A model generated the notes under the pieces. That model saw only the letters and a list, made by a program, of their open reading frames with translations, was not told the DNA's origin and made no database searches. From Stenogyne calaminthoides (taxonomy: Eukaryota > Streptophyta > Magnoliopsida > Lamiales > Lamiaceae), in the NCBI GenBank assembly GCA_037126765.1, contig JBBCBC010000037.1:7755263-7819262 (forward strand): a stretch of 64,000 nt of DNA, written 5' to 3'. Both the position numbers and the translations under genes were made by a program. Below, in pieces: positions 34,440 through 46,949 of the stretch. Position 1 is the first letter of the stretch. Every line of letters begins with the position of its first letter.

Positions 34440-34997
34440 TGTTGGGGAATAGGTTGCACAGATCTATTCGGGGTGAATATTTAAATACAAATTTAATTCT
34501 TATAATTATTACTATTAATTCAAATAATAATCCAACAACATATCATGCATATAATAATCCACGTAAAACCTACGCATGCGAAATTCTACGAGTTTACGTG
34601 AACGTACCTCTTGGGATGACAACGGTGTGGCTGAATAGACTAACCGTAAGGACTTCCCAAGTATTCCCTTAGCCCTCGTTCGACTATCCGGTGGAAGGAT
34701 TCTTGTGAACGATTTAAAAAAAGGAAAATAAATTATGTTGCACCACCTTTGTGGATTTACTAATTTTTCCAGCACATGGAATTGTACTTGGGAATGAAAG
34801 AACCATCCCCTATTTATAGTTACTAGGGTGGACGAAAATTTTGGCAAAATATGATGTGGAAAAATCTTTTCTTGATCTCCAAGAAATCTTGAATATATCT
34901 CTTATATTCTTTTTCCCATAATCATAATATTCCACAAAAATCTCACCTTATCTATTTGCTATGGAATTTGAAAATATTGGGGTCCAAGATTCCAAGA
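34440..34997. mobile_element. Second LTR of the same family, 3'-truncated
   Basis: It begins TGTTGGGGAATAGG and follows the first LTR collinearly (GGGGTGAATATTTAAATAC, GTGAACGTACCTCTTGGGATG, CACCTTTGTGGATTT) for about 560 bases. It then breaks off at about 34,997, where receptor-kinase exon sequence begins. No target duplication is visible because the 3' side is lost. The join probably marks a deletion or rearrangement breakpoint. Confidence 0.85.
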
Positions 34998-35446
34998 TTT
35001 GTTACTGGGAGAAGAAACCGAAGTTTCTCTCATCAGGAGGACGGTTCTTTGAACCTATTGGGACATGTAAGTCGAAACTTCATTTGCTCATTTTACCCGA
35101 CACATTTGGTGCTCCAAAACTGTCTTTTGACATGATTTTGAAATTTCAGATATGGAAATCGTGGAATGAGGACAATGTTGCTTCTACAATAGATCCAAGA
35201 ATATCAGGGCCAAGCTACCGAGCAGAAGTTGTGAGGTGCATACATATTGCGTTATTGTGTGTCCAACAAATTGCTATTGACCGGCCGTCTGTTTCTGCTG
35301 TGCTGTCAATGCTAAGCAGTGAAATCGTAGAGCTTCCCGACCCAAAGCAATCAGCATTTACTGTAGAGTTGAGCAATTCGGATGCAGGTACTAGTTCGTC
35401 TCACCAGGAGTATGATATTAGTCTCTCCATGTTTGTTGGCCGCTGA
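34998..35446 (+). pseudogene. 3' fragment of a receptor-like kinase (end of exon 6 and exon 7)
   Basis: The fragment opens inside exon 6 (VTGRR-like part, ending at the GGACAT/GTAAGT donor near 35,067). After an intron it carries exon 7 at 35,152-35,446 (IWKSWNEDN, RCIHIALLCVQ, tail ending VGR). Exon 7 matches the last exon of G7 and of the gene at window position 144. All upstream exons are missing, cut away at the LTR junction. It has no promoter of its own. Confidence 0.85.
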
Positions 35447-36588
35447 TACATACTATATTTACACGTTACGTTAGATGATTTATTCACCAAATTGTAAATG
35501 TACGTAATGAATAGAAATATGAAGTAATTAATCTTAGTATTTATCTACTTCTATAATCTTATGATGAGATTATAAATATATAATGTTGTGACATCAGTCT
35601 AACAAACTTTGAATATGGACGATTCCTTTGGAATTACATATTTTCCATGGTAGGACTGCCTCGAGTCTGTATATGATGCATGATATGCATTTGGAAGCCG
35701 GTACTTTGAATTCCTAAGTCGTCTTATTAAGGAAAGAATTTGCTCGAAAGTTGAAAAAAATGGTGTGCACCATTAGTTAGTTTCAGTAAATAATAAAAAT
35801 GGCTAATAATTACCCTGTTTCGACTTTCGACTCGAAAAGAATGATCTATCACGATAATATAAAATAATAATAAATCTAACACATATTAACAAAAAAATTG
35901 TGCTCCGAATGATAAAATAAAGAAATAATGTCAATTCACTTTTAATAAGAAGACTTAAATTGATTATATGCTCGAAAATATAATAATTCTATTTCCGATA
36001 TATTTGTGGTGCTTAAATTTTGATTAGATGGTAACTTAATTTATCACGTATTTTTTTTTATTAATATATAAAAAATATAAATTTGTACGATGTAAGATTT
36101 GTATATTGATAAATCTTTATATGAATTTCAGAATTTCGTATGTGATCTTCTGTAAAATGTATATGAAAAATATATTTTTACACAAATACTATTTGACTAA
36201 AAAATTGGGCTGGGCTTTATTGTCTTTGGTCGGTCCAGCACTATATGATAACCAACGACTTTTGGTCAACATCAATTCAAATGAGACGCGAGGAATTTTT
36301 ACAAAATTAGGTCAAAACCTATTCAATAAAATCAAAATTAGCCACTCATATTGGCTCTTCCCGACCGTTCGTCACCAGAGATCCATGCAATTGCAATGTG
36401 AAACAACCAGAGCAACTAACACGCAGACATAATTGACTTCTGAAAAATGGCAAAATGTCTAGGTAAAAAGCAAAAGAAGATGAAATCTACAATGGCTCAT
36501 GCTTTCAATTCAAAATGCGTAATCATTTCTTCCATCGACACTGTGAGTTCTAATTTAGGTCCAATCCAGTAAAAAATTTCGGGTATCG
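35447..36588. other. Intergenic region and G7 promoter
   Basis: No gene was found. The first 150 bases match the 3' flank at 444-560, as expected for copies of the same gene end. The rest is AT-rich 5' flank of G7. Confidence 0.55.
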
Positions 36589-39419
36589 ATGATGGTTGGG
36601 GCTAAAAGTAAAACCCCCAAATTCCTCTTTGGGTTCTATGCTATCATCCTCTGTTCCTTAAACCACAGGTTTTGCAGAGCACAGGGAAACAACAATACAT
36701 CATCATCATCAAGCAATCCCTGCGAAACTTCTGGCAAATGTGGACCATTTGGGATCTGTAACTCACAGGGTTCCCCAACTTGCAGCTGTTTGCAAGGATT
36801 TTACCCGCGGAATTTTGGGGAGTGGGATTCTGGGAACTGGAGCAGTGGGTGTGCGAGGAGTGCCCCTTTGAATTGTGAAGCTGGGAATAACGGAACAATA
36901 AGTGGCGGGAAACAAGATGGGTTTTTAAAGTATCAGATGATGTTAATTTCGGGCTACCCGGAGCGGTGGTTTGGCCCGATAACTGAGTGCGAAGGCCGGT
37001 GCTTGAGGAATTGTTCGTGCTTTGCTTATATGGTTGATTATGGATGTATGTTCTGGAATAGAGACTTAATCGACATTCAGTATTTTACAAGCGGGACGGG
37101 CTCAGATCTTTATATTCGTGTGTCGAGTTCTGAATTAGGTGATTTCATTTGCAAGATTTGTCTGATTTTCCTGAATTTCTTTGATTAAATGCTGCTATTT
37201 GTAAATGTTTTGTGCTGCTTAATTTTTTACCTCTAATTTGATTATGCTTTTTGTACTATGTTTTACTGCGTCTGAATTGTTGATGTCGTCCAAATGCCCT
37301 TTTACTCCTCTTATGTTGGTAGGTTTTTGGACGGAATAAGGATGGCAAACCAGTAATTTGCACGCTCATTTACTATATGATGGTTGTTATTTCTGTTGCA
37401 GATAAAAAGAAAGACTCCAAGAAGATCATAATTATTGTGGTTGTTGTTGGCTTAATTATCATATCCATATACGACGTAGAGGTAGTATCTTTTTTATGAC
37501 CAATCCCTTTATTTAGTAAGTTATTGTGTCACTTAGTTTTTGATACCTCTTGCTTGTATCAGACAAGAAGAGAACCACTGAACTTGGAAAAGCTGGGTCA
37601 TTTGGTCCAGTTAATACCTCTCTTGAATATGCATTAAGTCAAGTTAATCTTGAAGAGTTGCCATTGTTTGAATTTGAGATACTTTTAAATGCTACCAACA
37701 ATTTCTCCGACGCTAACAAGCTTGGGAGGGGTGGTTTTGGCACTGTTTACAAGGTAGTGCTTTATGCTTATCCATCATTATTTGATCTTTGTCTTATATA
37801 AAGTTCTGACACTGCTCCAACTCTAGGGAGAACTAGGGAATGGCAGAGAAATTGCAGTTAAGAGGCTTTCACAGACATCTACACAAGGGATGCCAGAATT
37901 TTTGAACGAAATGGGACTAATTACTAAACTCCAACACAGGAATCTTGTTAGATTACTTGGTTGCTGTGTAGAGAATAAAGAGACGATGCTGATTTATGAG
38001 TACATGCCTAACAAAAGCTTGGATTTTTTCCTTTTTGGTCAGTTCAAAGCCCACTCTTGTATATTTTATTATTCTTTTTATGTCATGGCAGCTGAGATTT
38101 GATAAGTACTCTTCCTTTGTGAACGAACCTTGTATTTGTATTACAAATTTTTAATTCTCTCTGTGAATCCTGTTTAGATCCATCACAAGAAATCCTAGAT
38201 TGGAGAAAGCGTTTCAACATCATTGAAGGTATTTGTCGAGGCCTCCTTTAACTTCACAGGGATTCTAGGTTGAAAATAATCCACAGAGACCTCAAGCCAA
38301 GCAACATATTGTTGGATAATGATTGGAACCCTAAGATTTCAGACTTTGGCATGGCCAGAATATTTGAAACCCAGCAAGATCATGTCAGCACCATAAGAGT
38401 GGTAGGAACATAGTAAGTATGGTATTTGACAATGCACGAACTTTTTCTTAATTGGGTGACTCGTTCCATTGCAAACTAAAGAGGCTACCTTATTTGACGT
38501 TCTTGCAGTGGATATATGGCTCCTGAGTATGCATTGAAAGGAAGATTTTCTGAAAAATCCGATGTTTTTAGCTTTGGAGTTCTGGTGCTGGAAATTGTTA
38601 CTGGGAGAAGGAATAGAAGTCTCTATCATCAGGATAGTTCTCTGAACCTTATGGGACATGTAAGCCAAAACTTCAGATACTCTCCAAGTAGTTAACATTG
38701 GTACCAATCTCTCTGTTTCAATCTTCTGCATTTGTATTGTTTCACAATAATAAAGTGGCTGAAGAGCCATGAAAATTTTCAGATAATTCATATAAGGCTA
38801 ATACTATGCACAGTGCAACTTAAGTGCATTTTTAATGGTATTAGTTGTTTTACTAAAAGGTATTAGCTGGTCAGTATTAGATGTTTCCACTGAACAGTAT
38901 TAGTTGCTTTACTAAAACATTGTCCACAAGTTGAATGGTGCTATTGGTGCACCCAAGCGCTACTCTTCATATAATCATATGTACTATGCGCTCAAGCTGA
39001 TCATTGTCCTATCACTGTTGATGTTGTCCCAATCCAACATACACACTTATCACTTGCTCATTTATCTGATGCATTTGGTGCTCCAAAAATGGTGTTTTGA
39101 CATGATTTAGAAACTTCAGATATGGAAATCATGGAATGAGGACGACGTTGCTTCCATGGTAGATCCAAGAATATCAGGGCCAAGCTACCGAGCAGAAGTG
39201 GTGAGGTGCATACATATTGCGTTATTGTGTGTCCAACAACTTGCTATTGACAGGCCATCCGTGCCTGCTGTGCTATCAATGCTAAGCAGTGAAATCATAG
39301 AGCTTCCTCACCCAAAACAATCGGCGTTTGCAGTAGAGTTGAGCAGTTCCGATGCAGGTACTATTAGTTGGTCTCACCTGGAGGATGATATTAGTCTCTC
39401 CATGTTTGTTGGCCGCTGA
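36589..39419 (+). pseudogene. G7: lectin-less receptor-like kinase pseudogene
   Basis: Exons lie at 36,589-37,138, 37,402-37,481, 37,563-37,753, 37,827-38,037, 38,178-38,412, 38,509-38,659 and 39,120-39,419. Exon 1 encodes a signal peptide (ends near CRAQG), EGF (CETSGKCGPFGIC, CSCLQGF) and PAN (C..RCLRNCSCFAYM). There is no bulb lectin or S-locus glycoprotein domain. The membrane exon is 80 nt instead of 108 in G4B, losing the inner half of the helix and the frame. TAA at 38,249-38,251 replaces the tyrosine codon in the LLYLHRD motif. The remaining kinase motifs are sound. With two independent lesions it is very likely dead, although the ectodomain frame is open and could yield a secreted or membrane-tethered fragment. 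Confidence 0.85.
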
Positions 39420-40167
39420 TACTATTTACTACTACATCACATGATTTATCCACTGAATTGTATATTTAATGAATTGAAAATACGGCAATCGTAATATTTT
39501 TTACATCTGTAATTCTATAATTAGATGTTAAATATATAATGTTGTGAAACCAAATGGATACTCAAACCTGCTGATACGCTGGAAAAGTGATACTTCTTGT
39601 AAAATGTATTTAAAAATTTCAGCTGCCCTTCCAGGAAAGAAGAAGACTTATTTCTTGTATTTTTTTTTTTTTTTGTGGAATCTTTCCTTGTATTATTAGC
39701 ATGACTCTACCTCGTGGAAATGGGCACTATATATTAAATGCCATTTTGTCTGACCATAGACTTTTAAGAATAGAAGCCTCTAATCTTTTTATTTTACGTT
39801 TGGAACGTGTATACTTCGTTATTCCTTTGTCCAAGGCTAATTGGCTAGCTCCATCAGTAGGACCCACAATTGGAAAAAAATGACAACAATAAAAACTCGA
39901 GTCAAGTAAGACCAATAATTTCATGTAATATTTCATCGTTGCATGACAATTACTTTACATTTTTCTAAATAGGATCGATGGCGGTCTCTTTGATCTTCTC
40001 ATGTTCATACTTTCCAACACCCTCCTAAATATAATAATTCATATATAAGACAAGATACTGTAACCGTTCACCTATAAATAAAGCAACACTACTCCCTTAA
40101 TTCATTCAGTTTAACCGAAAGATCATAATTAAGGCCATTGCATTAGTTCACACCCTGTTACTGAACA
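39420..40167. promoter_or_regulatory. G7-G2B spacer with G2B promoter
   Basis: This is collinear with 444-1162. A TATA box TATAAATA lies at 40,073-40,080, 88 bases before the ATG. Copy B has a T-rich insertion of about 30 bases near 39,660 that copy A lacks. No gene is present. Confidence 0.6.
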
Positions 40168-43100
40168 ATGAACTCAAAAATCACTCAACTTTTTGTTCAT
40201 CGATTCATTATCTTTGTCATTTTCCTTTCTATTCTATGTTTCAGCTTAGAAACAGACACCATTTCGTCCAGCTTAATAATCAGGGATCCAGATACCATAG
40301 TGTCCCAAAAACAGGTATTCAAACTGGGATTCTTCAGCCCTGGAAACACCACCAACCGCTACTTAGGCGTATTCTACGCCTTCTCCGAAGAAACCGTTGT
40401 ATGGGTCGCTAACAGGGACACACCCCTCAACAATTCTTCCAACACTGTAACCATATCCCAAGACGGCAACCTAGTACTCATCAACTCAAGAAATCAAACA
40501 GTCTGGTCCACCAATGCAACCACTTCTCCCATGAACACCACTCTTCAAATTCACGACTCTGGAAATCTCATCCTCCGCGACAGTTCAACAGGGGCGACAG
40601 TATGGGAGTCATTTTTATATCCTACAGATGTTTTCCTTCCAAGTATGAGGCTAAGCCACAATATAAGGACAGGTAAGAAGGTGACATTGTCGGCATGGAA
40701 AAGTGTCACAGACCCTGGAGTGGGAAGATTCACTTCAGGGATAGACGTAGACTCTGCAGATGTTTCACAAACTTCCATCTTGGAAAATGGCCGGAAGCAC
40801 TGGAGGAGTGGGCAGTGGAACGGCCAGATATTTATCGGTGTACAGGATATGTATGCTGCTAGCTCTGATGGGCTTATGGGTGTGAATAATGATAGTGATG
40901 GAACTTTCTATTACACAGTACCTCCAAGAAGCTTCTATTCTAAGTTAACTCTGAATTCTACGGGAACGATAGTGGAAACGATATGGAGTGATGTGACGAA
41001 GTCGTGGGGTTCGGCATACACGGCTCCTAAAACCACGTGTGATCTCTATGGGAGGTGTGGGCCGTTCGGGAGCTGTGATAATCGGGATTCACCTATTTGT
41101 TCTTGTTTGAGAGGATTTGAGCCTGTGAATATGGAGGAATGGGGGAGAGGGAATTGGAGTGGTGGTTGTCGGAGGAAGACTCAACTTCAATGTAATAATG
41201 GAGGAAACAGAGATGGATTTTTGAGGGTGCAGTTCACGAAGGTTCCGGATTTTGCGGAACCGGTCTCTTCTAGAAATGCGGATGAATGTGGGAGGAGATG
41301 CTCGTCAAATTGTTCTTGCATAGCTTATGCTGTTGAACCTAACATTGGGTGTATGCTTTGGAGTGGTACTTTGATTGATGTTCAGAAGTTCAATGGTGTT
41401 GGGGTTGATCTCTACATTCGTCTATCGGCCTCAGAATTTGGTAATTTTTCTGAAACCAAATCAAATTATATGTTCCACTATACTAATGCTTCAGTTTAAC
41501 TGGATTGATATGACACTTTTTTTTTTTTGTACATCAGATAGCAAGAAGGATAAAAAGCTGTACATCATAATTCCAGTAGTTGTGGGTTTTGTTTGCATAT
41601 CCATGTTGATCTTCATTGCTTGGTGCTTGATGGCAAAGAGAAAAGGTGAGATTGTCCCATGGACCTACTTATTACTTGGGTATAAGTTTAGTCATCTTCA
41701 TCTTATATTATACACATTCTTTTTTTTGAAATCAGAGGGCAAAACAAAAGAGAAAGTTATAGATGAAGCAGGGCATAAGTTTTCATCAGACTCAAATGTT
41801 ATTGTGCTGAAAGATGAATTCAAGAAAGTTGAGATTGAAGAGTTGCCAGTATTCACATTCGAGACACTTGCAAATGCAACAGATCATTTCCATGAAAAGA
41901 ATCTTCTTGGGAGGGGTGGTTTTGGTCCTGTTTACAAGGTATAGTCGTCCATAATAAATTAATTTGTTTCATCCAATTTAGAGCAAGAAATTAAAAAATA
42001 TTTGTGTAGGGAAATTTGGAAAATGGGAAAGTAATTGCTGTGAAGAGGCTTTCAGCGGCTTCTGGACAAGGAATGGAACAGTTCATGAATGAAGTGACTG
42101 TGATTTCTAAACTCCAACATAGGAATCTTGTCAAATTGCTGGGATGCTGTGTAGAGAAAGATGAAAAGATGTTGATATATGAATACATGCCTAATAAAAG
42201 CTTGGATTGTCTCTTTGGTCAGTTTAACATCAAATATTAATCTTTCTATCAGGCAGCCAAGTTTTCATTTTTCTCACATCTAAAATTTTCATTTTTACAG
42301 ATCCTTCACATCCATCTCAAAAGTTTTTAGATTGGACGAAACGTTTCAGTATAATCGAGGGCATTGGACGAGGCCTCCTATATCTTCACAGGGACTCTAG
42401 ACTTAGAATAATTCATCGAGACCTCAAGCCAAGTAACGTGCTGCTCGATGATGATTGGCACCCAAAAATCTCTGATTTTGGTATGGCCAGAATATTTGGA
42501 GGCAACCAGGATCATGCCAATACTGCAAGAGTCGTTGGAACATAGTAAATAAATCGTGAATTAAGACTATTGCTTGCTGTGAATTATTATGTTATGCTAA
42601 TATGAGGATGATTTTGCAGTGGATATATGGCACCTGAATACGCATTGGAAGGCAGAATTTCTGAAAAGTCCGATGTTTATAGCTTCGGAGTGCTTATGCT
42701 AGAGATAGTGAAAGGAAAAAAGAACATACATTATTACAACCAAGAATGGTCTTTGGGACTTTTAGGATGTGTAAGCCCTTTGATTTGTCCTTATTTAAAA
42801 AAAATCAGTCTTTATTTTTTCATCAGAAACAATACATCTAATGCTATTGCAACATCAACTTTCAGGCCTGGAAATTATGGAGTGAAGATAACGGTGTCGC
42901 TTTCGCAGATGAAAGGATAGCAAGTTCAAACCTGGAAACAGAGATTGTTAGATGCATTCAGATAGGTTTGTTGTGTGTTCAAGAATATCCGAAAGATAGA
43001 CCTGCCATTCAGACAGTTCTTTCAATGCTGAGCTGTGAAATCGTTGACCTGCCAATACCAGGGCAGCCCATCTTTGCGGAGAAGTGGAATGGTTTGACCG

Positions 43101-43177
43101 TTGGATCCACGCAACGTGTGGACCAAGCTGGATACTCCGTTAATGAACTCACTATGACGGTGCTTGACGGCCGTTGA
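40168..43177 (+). CDS. G2B: G-type lectin S-receptor-like serine/threonine kinase, intact
   Basis: Seven exons splice in frame: 40,168-41,440; 41,538-41,645; 41,736-41,938; 42,010-42,217; 42,301-42,544; 42,620-42,770; 42,866-43,177. The product has 832 residues, the normal family size. Order: signal peptide (about 1-28), bulb-type lectin (about 30-155, VVWVANRD), S-locus glycoprotein segment (WRSGQWNG), EGF-like (CDLYGRCGPFGSC), PAN (CGRRCSSNCSCIAYA) and membrane helix (about 432-455). The kinase follows with GRGGFG, VKRL lysine, HRDLKPSN (RD type), DFG and GTYGYMAPE. It is a plasma-membrane receptor kinase; the family acts in immune or self-recognition signalling, but the ligand is unknown. 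This is the reference gene for reading G2A. Confidence 0.93.
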
Positions 43178-43696
43178 GATGGAACCTGGGCCTTTAGATT
43201 ACAAGAATATTGTGGGATGTATTAACATAAAGTTTGGATGTTTTTTTTACTTCTTCTTTTCATGTTGGCATTTGTTACGAATCATCTAGAATAATTTAGT
43301 TTTTGTTAGATATGTTGAGAGTGTTGATATCATGATTATTAAAATATGTGTACAAATATTAGTGAAGTATAAAATTGGTTGAGACTGAAACAGTGAATAA
43401 TTTGCTGTGTTCCTGACTTCTCATGCTAAGAAGTTCTTTGCTGAAAAACGCATTATCCGAGTTCAATATTTTTACTCATTACTTATCATAGCCTCATAGG
43501 AATCCAAAAAATATTGTACTTTTCTTTAAGAAATTGGTAACAAAATTACAAGAGTAGAAAACTCTTTTTTCAACCTACAGTTTTCAATACTCCTAAAAAT
43601 GACTGAAACGTAACAAATGCAAAGATGAAAAGAAGTTGAAAACATTAAATATTTTAATACATCCCACAACATTCCGAGGTTCCATCTCAACGGCCT
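43178..43696. other. Tail-to-tail spacer between G2B and G3B
   Basis: No gene is visible. It is shorter than the copy-A spacer by about 190 bases, deleted at a TGAAA microhomology near 43,608. The deletion removed most of the right-hand inverted arm, so the central palindrome is smaller in copy B. Confidence 0.7.
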
Positions 43697-46307
43697 TCAA
43701 GCACCGTCAGAGTGAGCGGAGTATCCGGTCAAGCCATTCCACTTCTCAGCAAAGATTGGCTGCACTGGCGCAGGCAGGTCAACAATTTCACGGCTCAGCA
43801 TTGAAAGAACTGTCTGAATGGCAGGTCTATCTTTCGGATATTCTTGAACACACAACAAACCTATCTGAATGCATCTAACAATCTCTGTTTCCAAGTTTGA
43901 ACTTGCTATTGCATCTGCGAAAGCGACGCCATTATCTTCACTCCACAATTTCCAGGCCTGAAATTTGTTGTTGCAACAACATTAGATATATTGTATTGTT
44001 TCTGATGAAGAAATAAAGACTGGATTTTTATTTATTTATTTAATGAGAAAAGACTTACACATCCTAAAAGGCCTAAAGACCACTCATGGTTGCAATAATG
44101 TATGTTCTTTTTTCCTTTCACTATCTCTAGCATAAGCACTCCGAAGCTATAAACATCAGATTTTTCAGAAATTCTGCCTTCCATTGCGTATTCTGGTGCC
44201 ATATATCCACTGCAAAATCATCCTCATATTAGGCATAACATAATAGTAATTCACAGCAGGCAATGAATGGCTTAAGACTTGGTTCACAATTCATTTACTA
44301 TGATCCGACGACTCTTCCGGTATTGACATGATCCTGGTTGCCTCCAAATATTCTGGCCATACCAAAATCAGAGATTTTGGGTGCCATTCTTCATCGAAAG
44401 CAGCACGTTATTTGGCTTGAGGTCTCGATGAATTATTTTAAGTCTAGAGTCCCTGTGAAGATATAGGAGGCCTCGTCCAATGCCCTCAATAATACTGAAA
44501 CGTTTCGCCCATTCTAAAAACTTTTGAGAAGGATGTGAAAGATCTGTAAAAATGAAAATTATATGTGAGAAAAATTAAAACTTGGCAGCCAGATAGAAAG
44601 AATGGGATTGACATTTGATGTTAAACTCAATGGCAACTCTTCAATCTCGACTTTCTTGAGTTCATCTTTCAGCACAATTACATTCGAATCTGATGAAAAC
44701 TTTTGCCCTGCTTCATCTATAATTTTCTCTTTTGTTTTGTCCTCTGATTTCAACAAGAATGTGCATGATATGAGAATGAAGATGGCTAAACACATATTCA
44801 AGTAGTAGATAGGTCCATTGGATAATCTCACCTTTTCTCTTTGCCACCAAGCACCAAACAATGAAGATCAAAATTGATATGCAAACAAAACCCCCAACTA
44901 CTGGAATTATGATGTACAGCTTTTTGTCCTTCTTGCTATCTGAAATACAAAAAGAAAAAAAGAGCCATATGAATTCAGTTCAAATGATTAGTAAAATAGA
45001 ACCAGGTAATTTGGTGTGGTTTTTTGGAAAGTACCAAATTCTGAGGCCGACAGACGAATGTAAAGTTCAACCCCAACACCATTGAACTTCTGAACGTCAA
45101 TCAAAGTACCACTCCAAAGCATACAACCAATGTTAGGTTCATGAGCATAAGCTATGCAAGAACAATTCAACGAGCATCTCCTCCCACATTCATCCTCATT
45201 TCTAGCAGAAAACGGTTCAGCAAATTCCGGTACATTCATAAACTGCAGCTTCAAAAATCCATCACCGTTCCCTCCATTATTACATCGAAGCTCATCCTTC
45301 CTCCGACAACCACCGCTCCAGTTCCCTCTCCCCCATTCCTCCTTATCCACGGGCTCAAACCCTCTCAAACAAGAACAAATAGGCGAACCCCGATTATCAC
45401 AGCTTCCATACGGCCCACACCTCCCAAAAACTTCGCACATGGTTTTAGGAGCCGTGTATGCTTCATCCCACGTCTTGGTCGCATTACTCCATATCTTTTC
45501 CACCACCGTTCCTGTAACATTCAGAGTTAACTTGGAATAGAAGCTTCTTGGAGGTACTGCGAAATAGAAAGTGCCATTCTTGTCATTATTCACACCCATT
45601 AGCCCAACAGAGCTCGCGGCATACATATCCTGTACCCCTATAAATATCTGGCCATTCCACGGCCCACTCCTCCAGCGCTTCCGACCATTTTCCAGAATGG
45701 AAATTTGCGGGATATCCGCAGCGTCCATGTCAATGCCTGAAGTGAAGCTTCCTACTCCAGGGTCCGTGACACTTTTCCATGCAGACAATGTCACCTTTTT
45801 CCCTGTCTTTGTATTGTGGCTCAGCCTCATACTTGGCAGGAAAACATCTGTAGGATATAAAAAGGACTCCCACATTGCCGCCCCTGTTGCATTGTCGCGG
45901 AGGATTAGATTTCCGGAGTCGTGAATTTGAAGAGTGGAGTTGGTGGGAGAAGTGGTGGCATTGGTGGACCAGACTGTTTGGTTTCTTGAGTTGGTGAGTA
46001 CGAGGTTTCCGTCTTTGGATATGGTTACGGAGCTGGAGGAATCGGTGAGGGGCGTGTCCCTGTTGGCGACCCATACGACGGTTTCTTGGGAGAAGGCGTA
46101 GAAGACGCCTAAGTAGCGGTTGCTGGTGTTTCCAGGGCTGAAGAATCCCAGTTTGAACACATGTTTTGGGGACACTATGGTATCTGGATCTCTGATTATT
46201 AAACTGGATGAAATGGTGTCTGTTTCTAAGCTGAAACATGAAAAAGAAAGGAAATTTGCAAAGAGAATGAATGTATGAACAAAGAGTTGAGTGATTTTTG
46301 AATTCAT
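43697..46307 (-). pseudogene. G3B: S-domain receptor with dead kinase; ectodomain intact
   Basis: Exon 1 (46,307-45,035) is open and the same length as in G2B: signal peptide, lectin, S-locus glycoprotein, EGF (CEVFGRCGPYGSC) and PAN. The membrane exon is 44,832-44,939. The third exon (from 44,743) is cut after EELP near 44,635 and fused to intron-4 sequence, removing the P-loop, catalytic lysine and following subdomains, as in G3A. Exon 5 has in addition two small indels near 44,380-44,398 and the C-terminal tail is altered. It cannot make an active kinase. If intron 1 is retained the frame stops after 439 codons, giving a soluble S-locus-glycoprotein-like ectodomain; that use is inference. 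Confidence 0.85.
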
Positions 46308-46949
46308 TATTCAGTAACAGGGTGTCAAGTAACGCCAAATATTTTGGTTAAATTGAATGGATTTATGGAGTGGTTTTGCTTTATTTATAGTTGAACGATC
46401 AATTGGAAAGTATTAAACATGAGAATATCCTAGTATAATTGTTGGTCTTACTTGACTTACTCAAGTCTCGTATTCTTGTCATTTTTCTTCAATTGGCCTT
46501 GGACAAAGGAGTAACGGAGTATACACGTTTCCAATTGTAAAAAGATTATAGGCTTCTATAAGTCTATGGTCAGACAAAATGGCATATATTATAGTGCTAA
46601 TTTCCACTAGATAGAGTCATGATAATAATACGAGAAAGAAGGCGTCGTCTTATAGTGGATACAATCCTAACGTAAATCCAATTTTCCATCATATTCAAAA
46701 TTTGTGAGGATCAGAAAAAAAATATTAGTCTTACACAAGGTCTTCTACTCATTGAATCTTTTAACAAGAAGAAAAAATAACAAGAACGCATCTACGGTTG
46801 ATCAACAACAAGAAAAATAAATTTAGACTTGTTACACCATGAAAAAATAATAAAAATATTTTTATAATTTATTCGATAACTTTAATACTGTATAGATAGT
46901 TTGGTTACCGTACAGAGTCCTAGTTGGGGCAAAATTTCAGCAGGTAACC
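46308..46949. promoter_or_regulatory. Divergent promoter between G3B and G4B
   Basis: 642 bases separate the two start codons. A TATA box for G3B lies on the minus strand at 46,382-46,389. The single ATATC at 46,425-46,429 is the empty gypsy target site. 46,435-46,640 is an inverted copy of the G2 upstream flank. A TATA box for G4B is not obvious. Confidence 0.6.

Noticed and set aside
33686..34847. Minus-strand frames of 65-110 codons in the LTR region
   Set aside because: They fall inside the two solo or truncated LTRs, show no protein signature and are not conserved between the two LTR copies.
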